A DNA stretch of 64,000 nucleotides from Zhongshania aquatica. GTDB taxonomy: Bacteria > Pseudomonadota > Gammaproteobacteria > Pseudomonadales > Spongiibacteraceae. The stretch lies in the NCBI RefSeq assembly GCF_027257955.1, contig NZ_JANZNQ010000001.1, forward strand, positions 62,001-126,000, given 5' to 3'. A program made the translations under genes and the position numbers. Of the stretch, positions 1 through 7,142 are shown in pieces. Numbering within the stretch: position 1 is the first letter of the stretch; the number at the start of each line of letters is the position of its first letter. The notes beneath the pieces were generated by a model. The model was not told the origin of the DNA. It saw nothing but the letters and a program-made list of their open reading frames with translations, and ran no database searches.

Positions 1-33
1 CATGGGCGCTAAGCCCAAATCATCAAAAGTCAT
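1..33 (-). CDS. Possible DEAD-box RNA helicase, N-terminal fragment cut by window edge
   Basis: Only the first 11 codons lie in the window: the minus strand reads MTFDDLGLAPM from an ATG at 33. A Phe followed by D-LGL resembles the Q-motif start of RhlE/DbpA-type DEAD-box helicases, whose first residues are often M-[ST]-F-x-x-L-G-L. The frame stays open upstream to a GTG at 114 and an ATG at 66, so the true start is uncertain. The identification rests on a few residues and could be wrong; the rest of the gene lies to the left of the window. Confidence 0.35.
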   Translation of the reverse strand, partial: MTFDDLGLAPM

Positions 34-234
34 TGTTTCCGCTGCCGCGGCCGTATCAGAGGGCATAATCGCTACCGTAAAAAATGCAAGAGTCGCCGCA
101 ACATTAGACCTCACACTCGGCCGAACGCAGATATGGCGTTGAGGCCGCATTATACCGGCATAGGACGACAATTACCCTGAAACCTTTGGCCTTTTTTGGC
201 ATTAGCGGCCTTTGAATCTGCTCAGGCGCTAACT

Positions 235-621
235 TCAGCGCTGTTTTTCTAACTCGGCACGTAAAGCGGGCGTAATTTCCTGCTTGCACTGTTTCACATA
301 GTCAAAATAAATCATCACTGCGCTGCCCTTAGCGACCAGTTCGTCACGCTGCCAGGCTTCATGCTCAAAGGTGAAGGATGAACTGCCGATATGCCCTATA
401 CGTGTTCTAATCTCTACAGGGTGGCCGTAGTAGATCTGCGCAATAAAATCGACGTCCATTTTACGCAGAATCATATTCCACTTTTTTAAATCCTGCCCCG
501 GATTAAACACCTCAAAAATAGGCGTTCTCGCTGTTTCGAACCACATCGGCACGACTGTATTATTAATATGCCCTAAGGCATCGGTTTCACAGAACCGTGG
601 CTCCATAGTACACAACATCAT
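235..621 (-). CDS. Hotdog-fold acyl-CoA thioesterase (4HBT family)
   Basis: A 128-residue single-domain protein of the 4HBT/YbgC hotdog type, expected to hydrolyse acyl-CoA thioesters in the cytoplasm. The N-terminus carries the family signature RFCETDALGHINN (residues 9-21), in which Asp14 corresponds to the catalytic aspartate of 4-hydroxybenzoyl-CoA thioesterase-like enzymes. The length is typical. Two ATG codons in tandem (621 and 618) follow a GGAG about 11 bases upstream. It lies between a small membrane protein gene and the left-edge fragment on the same strand and may share their transcript. The substrate cannot be told from sequence. Confidence 0.85.
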   Translation of the reverse strand: MMLCTMEPRFCETDALGHINNTVVPMWFETARTPIFEVFNPGQDLKKWNMILRKMDVDFIAQIYYGHPVEIRTRIGHIGSSSFTFEHEAWQRDELVAKGSAVMIYFDYVKQCKQEITPALRAELEKQR

Positions 622-651
622 TCTTTAACTTTCTCCATTGGGATAAAGGGA

Positions 652-924
652 TTACTGCGCCATCCACCGCAGGGTCATACACAACCACAGTACGTAACTC
701 ATCAAAGAGGCGGGAAACGCTTTTTGACCTAGATCGCTACCGCGCATTTTCTCCCGTCCGGCATAGACCATGGCGGCACTTACTAGGCCCTGCAAAATCA
801 TCAACGATGACGCTTGCGGCAAACCGTACTCGAGCCGTTGAATCCCAAGAGGCTGAATCATTGCGACGATTAGCACAATAAAATTTAACAGGCCAAAACC
901 AATAACAATTCGACAGAAAATCAA
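652..924 (-). CDS. Small integral membrane protein, unknown function
   Basis: A 90-residue hydrophobic protein with about three predicted membrane segments: roughly residues 4-24, 38-55 and 70-88. The stretch between the second and third carries a charged loop (AGREKMRGSDLGQK). I do not recognise a family. It sits 30 bp upstream of the thioesterase gene on the same strand, which suggests co-transcription. It may be a shortened DoxX- or DUF-type membrane protein, but nothing in the sequence proves that. Confidence 0.55.
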   Translation of the reverse strand: MIFCRIVIGFGLLNFIVLIVAMIQPLGIQRLEYGLPQASSLMILQGLVSAAMVYAGREKMRGSDLGQKAFPASLMSYVLWLCMTLRWMAQ

Positions 925-954
925 GCTGATTTACCCTCCGAGCAGCACAAGACT

Positions 955-1572
955 CTAGGCGACGAAATAATAGATAGTAAAGAAATGGCAGACACTGCCC
1001 GCCAACACAAATAGGTGCCAAACACCGTGAAAGTGGGTGATTTTTTTATCGAACACATAAAAAATAATACCCGCCGTATAGGAAATACCACCAGCTAATA
1101 ACAGCGTAAAGCCACCCTCGGGAAGGGCCGCACTGAGTGGTTTAACGAGAAACACCGCCAGCCAGCCCATCAGCAAATAAACCCCTATAGACCATGCGCG
1201 CCGACCCGCCTTAGGAATCATTTCGAGAATCATCCCCACCACCGCCAACGACCAAATCAGGGCAAACATCCACCAGCCGCCACTTTCGCGAAGGGTAACG
1301 ACTAGAAAAGGCGTGTAAGTCCCGGCGATAAGGAGATAAATTGCCAAATGATCCAACTGGCGAAATAACGCTTTTTTTGGCCCCTTACTACTGTGGTAGA
1401 GGGTAGAAAATAAATACAGTGCCAGTAGAGACACGCTATAAATTGAAAAGGCAAGTATCTTCCAAACATCATAATTCTGAACTGCCGGCCAAATTAACGC
1501 CGCACTGCCGACTACAGCGGCCAATACCCCCGCCAAGTGGGAAATACTGTTAAAACGCTCGCCTTGATACAC
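955..1572 (-). CDS. trhA: Hemolysin III family (TrhA/PAQR-like) membrane protein
   Basis: A 205-residue protein with seven predicted membrane segments and the conserved polar residues of the Hly-III/PAQR family: SISHLAG near residue 9, LYHSS and the HLAIYLLIAGTYTPF block around residues 75-90, and HxxWHLFVLAGSxxH near the C-terminus. The conserved His and Asp residues form a metal site in this superfamily. E. coli YqfA/TrhA has been linked to membrane energetics and fluidity; the old name hemolysin is misleading. Length matches the family. The gene is followed closely by the small membrane protein gene. Confidence 0.88.
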   Translation of the reverse strand: MYQGERFNSISHLAGVLAAVVGSAALIWPAVQNYDVWKILAFSIYSVSLLALYLFSTLYHSSKGPKKALFRQLDHLAIYLLIAGTYTPFLVVTLRESGGWWMFALIWSLAVVGMILEMIPKAGRRAWSIGVYLLMGWLAVFLVKPLSAALPEGGFTLLLAGGISYTAGIIFYVFDKKITHFHGVWHLFVLAGSVCHFFTIYYFVA

Positions 1573-1880
1573 CTTGCTAATACCACCTGAGTTGTTGGTC
1601 GCTAATGAAAAGGGGGAATAATAGTAAAAATATTCGCAAAAATGACTAACTCTGCTGGCAAATTAGTCTTTTCCGAAGTCAATTTAACAGAAATCAGACT
1701 CGAGGTATTCGCGTTTTCGTCAGGATGATGCTCGGGGGTAGACTGACGAGACAATTCCCATATGCCACGCGGAAGGCAAGCATAGACTGGCGGCCTTTAG
1801 GGGAGAAAAAACAAAATCTTAAATTGAACATTCAGAGAAAGAAGACGAGGTCTAAGACCGCAAAGCTTGAGTAAGGCGCA
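1573..1880. other. 308-bp intergenic stretch without recognisable gene
   Basis: No plausible reading frame, RNA gene or strong hairpin was seen here. The high-coordinate end downstream of the 1881 gene contains an A/T-rich stretch around 1805-1835. The low-coordinate part, just above 1572, must contain the promoter of the hemolysin III family gene. Confidence 0.5.
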
Positions 1881-2165
1881 CTAAGCGGCGCTTTCGCTGG
1901 GATCAAGTGATCCCAAACCCTCAAAAAGTAGCTCAACATGAAGCGCACCGTTGGTATTGACCACTTTTCGAATACGAATATCGCCCAAGCGCCCATCGCG
2001 TAAACGGATACGGTACTCGGTGCCATGCAGGCGCTCGCCAATCTGCTTATTAAGATGCAGACAGCCCCCCCACTTCACATAATCACTGCTAGCTGAGATA
2101 TACATGGGAACATCAGATAATAATTCCCGATCGCCTTGCAGCACACTGCCATGTGTCAAATCCAT
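1881..2165 (-). CDS. Hypothetical small cytoplasmic protein
   Basis: A 94-residue soluble protein with no signal peptide or membrane segment. The second half alternates charged and hydrophobic residues (IRLRDGRLGDIRIRKVVN, about residues 53-70), as expected of a small beta-barrel or beta-sheet domain. I do not recognise the family; a PilZ-like or RNA-binding fold is conceivable but not supported by a motif. It stands alone between two gaps on the minus strand. Confidence 0.5.
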   Translation of the reverse strand: MDLTHGSVLQGDRELLSDVPMYISASSDYVKWGGCLHLNKQIGERLHGTEYRIRLRDGRLGDIRIRKVVNTNGALHVELLFEGLGSLDPSESAA

Positions 2166-2333
2166 TGACGCAACTCCACGCTATATTTACACCAAACATA
2201 CGTACTTTAACTTATAGCGTCCTTGCTAATGATGGAGTTATACCACAATTTTGACGTCAATCCTGCCCCTAGCTTAGATCAAAGCACCTTGAGAGAGGAT
2301 GTTTTTCATAATATAAGCTTATAAAAACAAAGG

Positions 2334-3536
2334 CTAATCGCTTATTCCAAGCATATTGGCTGCATTACCCCGCATCATTTGCTGCACTTCCGCATCCGAA
2401 AAACCTTCCATTTCTTCCGTCATTTCAGATGGCCAGAGCAAGCCTTCGGGATGCGGATAGTCTGATCCGTTAACGATTGCGTCCACCCCAGCACTATCTG
2501 CAATCCGCCTAAAATCATCCTCGTGGAAGGGCACAATCTTAAAATGCTTTTTAAAAACGTCGCTAGGCAAATCAGGCTTGCCATAGGGCCAGCGGCTTTT
2601 GTGATCGCCAAGACGATAAATTTTATCCATTGTTTTGAGTAAATGAGGCAGCCACGCAGCGCCGAATTCAACAATTAAAAATTGAATACGAGGAAAGCGT
2701 CCGCACAAATTTTGAAAAATAGTTGCGGCTATTTGATCGACCACCGTGCGCTCGCCCATGCCGACAAACATATTAAACGCGGTAAAACGATGCGAGGGTG
2801 GATTGGCAGGCTCGCCCCAAGGCGCGGCGTAGAGCTCTGTAAATGGCCCGCTACCGATATGATAGGTCACGATCACGCCAGCCTCTTGAATACGCGCCCA
2901 AAAAGGATCGAAGTGGGGGTCTGCGGGGGACCGCCCGTCAATAGGCCCCGTATTAATATGCACTAAACGGCAACCTTCTTTAAGTATCCGCTCTAGCTCA
3001 ATAAGCGCTTGGGTAACATCAATAAGGCTCATCATAGCGGTAGAGAACACCCGACCATCGCCACCCCAACCCCAGTCTTCCGCTACCCAACGGTTAAATG
3101 CGCGAATACTGGGATAGGCAATGTCTCGATGTACCGGTTTACGAAGTTGGTACTCAACTCCACAGCCCAAGGTCGGGATCATGACGCAAGTTTGCACATA
3201 CTGTTCATCCATCCGCGCAAGTCGCGCAGACTTGTTAATAAACTCTGGACAATCGATAGCGCGAATCGCATTCGCATTTACCGCACCACCGGTATCTATA
3301 TCGCCTTTAAAAAAAGACTTCATCGCGCCCGGCGGACCAACGTAGTCACCGACACCAACGCTGAAGAAATTTAAACGCTCATTACCTAATCTCATCACGC
3401 CAAAGCCGTCATCGCGCTCACGCTCAACCCACACCGTACGCTCTCGAAAGCGAGACTCGATATGCCGACTAAAGCAGTCGTCAGGTTCGTAGTAATGGTT
3501 ATCGCAATCAATAAGAGAATACGGAAGTGGATTCAT
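2334..3536 (-). CDS. Amidohydrolase family (amidohydro-2) protein
   Basis: A 400-residue TIM-barrel metal hydrolase or decarboxylase of the amidohydrolase-2 family (PF04909). The N-terminal metal motif appears as D10-C-D12-N-H14-Y-Y-E17, a variant of the usual HxH seen in the ACMSD-like branch, and the C-terminal metal aspartate lies in GSDYPHPEG (about residue 359). The middle has the expected HIN-TGP and TYHIGSGP strands. In marine gammaproteobacteria such proteins often sit in fatty-acid, aromatic or steroid degradation loci; the MaoC hydratase 140 bp upstream on the same strand fits that. The substrate is unknown. Confidence 0.85.
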   Translation of the reverse strand: MNPLPYSLIDCDNHYYEPDDCFSRHIESRFRERTVWVERERDDGFGVMRLGNERLNFFSVGVGDYVGPPGAMKSFFKGDIDTGGAVNANAIRAIDCPEFINKSARLARMDEQYVQTCVMIPTLGCGVEYQLRKPVHRDIAYPSIRAFNRWVAEDWGWGGDGRVFSTAMMSLIDVTQALIELERILKEGCRLVHINTGPIDGRSPADPHFDPFWARIQEAGVIVTYHIGSGPFTELYAAPWGEPANPPSHRFTAFNMFVGMGERTVVDQIAATIFQNLCGRFPRIQFLIVEFGAAWLPHLLKTMDKIYRLGDHKSRWPYGKPDLPSDVFKKHFKIVPFHEDDFRRIADSAGVDAIVNGSDYPHPEGLLWPSEMTEEMEGFSDAEVQQMMRGNAANMLGISD

Positions 3537-3675
3537 GGCGCTGCACCCTGTAGAGATTTTTCAATACTCTACGCTTGCTGCGCGATGAACACATTAACCG
3601 CAGCAATCACCAGTGGGTGACAAAAAAGCTCAGCGCCAAATCAGACTCATTGTTAAATTTTGACGCGAGAAGAGT

Positions 3676-4134
3676 TCAGGCAGGAAAGTAACGACTGATT
3701 GTATCGACAACACAGGCGGGTCGATCACTGTTTTCAATTTCGACGGTCACCCTGACTACAGACTGCACGCCACCCTTTACCTCTTCAACCGAGATCAGTT
3801 CGCCGCAACCACGTACCTTAGAGCCAACAGGCACTGGCGCTGGGAAACGAATGCGCTCACAGCCGACATTTACACCCATAGAGATACCCTGAACATCGAT
3901 AATCTGAGGCAAAAATAGATTCACCAAAGACAAGGTCAAATAGCCGTGGGCAATGCACTTTCCAAATGGACCATCCTTTGCCCGCTCTGGGTCAACATGT
4001 ATCCATTGATGATCACCCGTCGCATCGGCAAATAAATTAATACGGTCTTGATCAATTGCCAACCAATCGCTGCTACCTAGCGTATTGCCTACCGCTGAGA
4101 CAAGATCCATTGGGTGTTTAAAAACAGTCGTCAT
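3676..4134 (-). CDS. MaoC family (R)-specific enoyl-CoA hydratase-like protein
   Basis: A 152-residue single-hotdog MaoC dehydratase. The catalytic dyad of (R)-hydratases is visible as Asp41 and His46 in TGDHQWIHVDPERA, followed by the Gly-Pro-Phe loop and IAHGYLTLSL (residues 61-70). These enzymes hydrate trans-2-enoyl-CoA to (R)-3-hydroxyacyl-CoA. Length is typical of the NodN/MaoC-like branch. It is the first gene of a likely two-gene set with the amidohydrolase downstream on the minus strand, and is divergent from the cardiolipin synthase gene. Confidence 0.88.
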   Translation of the reverse strand: MTTVFKHPMDLVSAVGNTLGSSDWLAIDQDRINLFADATGDHQWIHVDPERAKDGPFGKCIAHGYLTLSLVNLFLPQIIDVQGISMGVNVGCERIRFPAPVPVGSKVRGCGELISVEEVKGGVQSVVRVTVEIENSDRPACVVDTISRYFPA

Positions 4135-4420
4135 CGTTGCTCCAATATTGGGGTGAGATCTTTATTATCCCAGGTCTATTAGCATGTAATTGGGGACCCA
4201 GTTTGTATAATTTACGGCGGAAACTTTAACATTGCCTGCAAAGAACGAGGCATAGTCTATCAGGACGACTTTTCTCGTTGTGACTGTGCAACAACCAGCA
4301 CAACATCATGTTCGGCTGGCTTATCCGCTACAATAAACACAACTTAATGCGTAAGCAGTGCTCTTACTAAACAAAGCTTGCTAACCCAATCACCAAAACA
4401 ACAAGGATAAACAAACCAGT

Positions 4421-5887
4421 ATGACCCAATACACACCAGAAGAATTATGGATCTGGATCAGCGATAACTCAGCTGGCATCGGTGCATTGCTCGCCGCAGT
4501 CTTCGCGGCACTTGGTGTATTGTCGGCATTAGAAGCTATTTTGAAGACACGCACCGCGCAGGGCGCTGTGGCATGGGCAATCGTACTCATTGGCTTTCCA
4601 CCCATATTTGTACCCTTATACTGGATATTTGGCCGCAGCAAATTTAGGGGTTATGCCCTGGCAAAGCGCCACAACCATTTACAAATAGACGAGATAGCAA
4701 ATAACCTTTTATCAGGCTTCCCTTCGTTTGGCGCTGAGACAAGCAGCAACGATTCACGCCTCATCGCACTAGAACAACTCACTACCCTGCCATTTTCCAC
4801 CGGCAATAACTGCCATTTACTCATCAATGGCAGGCAGGCCTTTAGTGATATGTTCAGCCATATTGACGCGGCCAAAGACTATGTCTTATTGGAATTTTAT
4901 ATTATTCGCGATGACCAAATTGGCCGCGATCTTGCCGACTTGCTAATTAAAAAGGCACAACAGGGACTGTCAATCTACTTCGTATATGACGAGATTGGCT
5001 GCCTCAAACTACCTAATCACTACCTGCAAAAATTGCGCACTGAAGGCGTAAATATAACGCCATTCAACAGCACCAAAGGGCTGGGAAACCGGTTACAACT
5101 CAATTTCCGAAACCACCGCAAAATAGTTATTTGTGACGGTGACTACGCCTTTGTCGGCGGCATGAATATGGGCGATGAATACCGAGATATGCACCCGATT
5201 CTAACGCCCTGGCGTGACACCGGTATTGCCATCACTGGCCCAGCAGTACAAGCGGTACAGCTTGCTTTTGCCGAAGATTGGTTCTGGGCCAAGGAATCCT
5301 TACCTAGGTTAAATTGGCAACCCTCGGCGGTTGACGCATCCATAAACACATTGGTACTAGCCACCGGTCCAGCGGATAACACCGACAGCTGCGCTCTTTA
5401 TTTCTTGAATATGATTCATCAAGCACGTAGTAGATTATGGATAGTCAGCCCTTATTTTGTGCCAGACGCACCGGTCATATACGCTCTGCAACTCGCTGCG
5501 ATGCGAGGCGTAGATGTGCGTATTATGCTGCCAGAGAAACCCGACAAATTAATCATTAAGCTGTCGTCCTACACCGCGGTTAAAGAAACCCTCGCTCGAG
5601 GCGTACAGTTTTATTACTACCAAGACGGCTTCTTGCATCAGAAAGTAATGTTAGTGGATGATGATATCAGTGTGGTGGGATCGGCCAACATGGACAACCG
5701 CTCCTTCCGACTCAATTTTGAACTTTGTATGATCAATCACAGCGTGGAATTTGCCAGAGATATGGAAAGCATGCTCAATGACGACTTCAAAAAATGTAAG
5801 CAACTACTGCCACGTGAGGTGGCAAAGTGGTCGCTGGCACGTCGTATTTTTAGTCGCTGCGCCTACCTCTTTGCACCGCTGCAATAA
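4421..5887 (+). CDS. cls: Cardiolipin synthase, PLD type
   Basis: A 488-residue membrane-bound cardiolipin synthase, condensing phosphatidyl groups into cardiolipin. Two membrane segments (about residues 15-35 and 45-68) precede two phospholipase D domains. The HKD motifs are intact: H232-x-K234-x4-D239 with the GGMNMGDEY tail, and H406-x-K408-x4-D413 with GSANMDNRS. The length matches E. coli ClsA (486). An AAGGA lies 14 bases upstream of the ATG. The stop codon is only 8 bp before the first PqiA-like gene, so cardiolipin synthesis is probably co-transcribed with the lipid transport genes downstream. Confidence 0.95.
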   Translation: MTQYTPEELWIWISDNSAGIGALLAAVFAALGVLSALEAILKTRTAQGAVAWAIVLIGFPPIFVPLYWIFGRSKFRGYALAKRHNHLQIDEIANNLLSGFPSFGAETSSNDSRLIALEQLTTLPFSTGNNCHLLINGRQAFSDMFSHIDAAKDYVLLEFYIIRDDQIGRDLADLLIKKAQQGLSIYFVYDEIGCLKLPNHYLQKLRTEGVNITPFNSTKGLGNRLQLNFRNHRKIVICDGDYAFVGGMNMGDEYRDMHPILTPWRDTGIAITGPAVQAVQLAFAEDWFWAKESLPRLNWQPSAVDASINTLVLATGPADNTDSCALYFLNMIHQARSRLWIVSPYFVPDAPVIYALQLAAMRGVDVRIMLPEKPDKLIIKLSSYTAVKETLARGVQFYYYQDGFLHQKVMLVDDDISVVGSANMDNRSFRLNFELCMINHSVEFARDMESMLNDDFKKCKQLLPREVAKWSLARRIFSRCAYLFAPLQ

Positions 5888-5895
5888 GTATCCCC

Positions 5896-6525
5896 ATGGT
5901 AGAACCTAGTCATATACCCCAAGATCTCACTGCCTGCCCCGACTGCGACATGTTGATACAAACACTGCCGTCCGAGAAGCATCTAGAAGGCCATTGCCCT
6001 CGTTGCAACGCCGTTCTTTGGTACTCAGCAAAACATACCGACACCATTAGCTTTGCAGCTGCAATAAGTGGACTTATCTTATTTTACCCGGCAATCACCT
6101 TACCCATACTCAAATTAAGTATGGTTGGCCAGCGCGGTAGTAACTCCCTGATCGGCGGTATTTATCGCATGTGGTTAGAGAATGAGCATTCACTTGCAGC
6201 ACTCATTATGCTGTGCTCACTCATCGCGCCCTTTATGCACTTGCTGCTCACCGCTATAGTGTGTTTCAGCGTTAGAATTAATCATTTCCCCGCCCATTTC
6301 CCGCTCTGGATAAAATACATACGCTGGATGCAAAGCTGGAGCATGCTAGAAGTGTACGCAATGGGTATTATTGTTGCTTACGTCAAAATGATGCACGACG
6401 GCGAAATCAGTGTTTCTGGCGGTACTTACTGTCTAAGCGCACTGCTAGTCTGCGTCATTTTATGCAGTCAGTATTTTCATGAAGAACTTGTCTGGCAGCA
6501 CTGGGAGAAACACAAAACCGCATGA
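5896..6525 (+). CDS. PqiA/LetA-like inner membrane protein, first half
   Basis: A 209-residue paraquat-inducible-protein-A domain. A rubredoxin-like zinc ribbon (C14-P-D-C17 and C34-P-R-C37) is followed by four predicted membrane helices from about residue 50 on. In E. coli PqiA and YebS/LetA, two such units are fused in one chain of about 420 residues; here this unit is a separate gene and the next gene encodes the second. The two overlap by 4 bp (ATGA), indicating translational coupling. LetA partners with the MCE protein LetB in lipid transport between the membranes. It starts 8 bp after cls. Confidence 0.9.
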   Translation: MVEPSHIPQDLTACPDCDMLIQTLPSEKHLEGHCPRCNAVLWYSAKHTDTISFAAAISGLILFYPAITLPILKLSMVGQRGSNSLIGGIYRMWLENEHSLAALIMLCSLIAPFMHLLLTAIVCFSVRINHFPAHFPLWIKYIRWMQSWSMLEVYAMGIIVAYVKMMHDGEISVSGGTYCLSALLVCVILCSQYFHEELVWQHWEKHKTA

Positions 6526-7142
6526 CCATTAGCGCTCAACAAAGAGGTATTGCGCGCTGCAATGACTGCGGCAAGCTGAGTCACCTGCAAATCCTTGACA
6601 ACAAAATCGCTGCAGCGTGCCCGCGCTGCGGCTCTGCACTTAGCTTCCGTAAACCGCAAAGTTTACAACGTAGCTGGGCCTATACCCTTGCCGCATTAGC
6701 CCTGCTAATTCCTGCGAATATGCTGCCCATTCTTACGGTAATCAGTTTTGGCCAAGGCGATCCAGACACCATCATGTCTGGCGTCGTTAAACTGTGGGTA
6801 TCAGACCTACAAGCTATTGCAGCCATTGTATTTATTGCAAGTATTGCGGTACCCGTTTTAAAACTGATTATTCTGGTCATATTAATGCTGGTTGTGCAGC
6901 TACAACTGCCCTTAAGCCGCCAACAATGCACCGTGTTATATCGTTTCATTCATTTCATTGGCCGCTGGTCAATGCTCGATCTGTTTATGATTTCAATTTT
7001 AGTCACGCTGGTTCACCTCGGTAATATTGCTACCGTTGAAAGTGGCCCAGCAGCAACCGCATTTGCAGCCGTTGTGGTTATCACGCTTTTTGCTGCCAAT
7101 AGCTTTGACCCCCGCTTGATATGGGATTTAGACAATGACTGA
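6522..7142 (+). CDS. PqiA/LetA-like inner membrane protein, second half
   Basis: A 206-residue second PqiA unit: zinc-ribbon cysteines at C13, C16, C33 and C36, then four predicted membrane helices, with the family segment SALSFRKPQSLQRSWAY leading into the first. It overlaps the preceding PqiA-like gene by 4 bp and the MCE gene by 8 bp, so the three are surely one translationally coupled operon. The most direct reading is that this protein and the previous one form a heterodimeric equivalent of the fused LetA/PqiA. Which half contacts the MCE ring is not visible from sequence. Confidence 0.9.
   Translation: MTISAQQRGIARCNDCGKLSHLQILDNKIAAACPRCGSALSFRKPQSLQRSWAYTLAALALLIPANMLPILTVISFGQGDPDTIMSGVVKLWVSDLQAIAAIVFIASIAVPVLKLIILVILMLVVQLQLPLSRQQCTVLYRFIHFIGRWSMLDLFMISILVTLVHLGNIATVESGPAATAFAAVVVITLFAANSFDPRLIWDLDND

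Noticed and set aside
3009-3374. 121-codon frame antisense to the amidohydrolase gene
   Set aside because: It overlaps a well-supported gene completely, has no start signal and no recognisable protein features.
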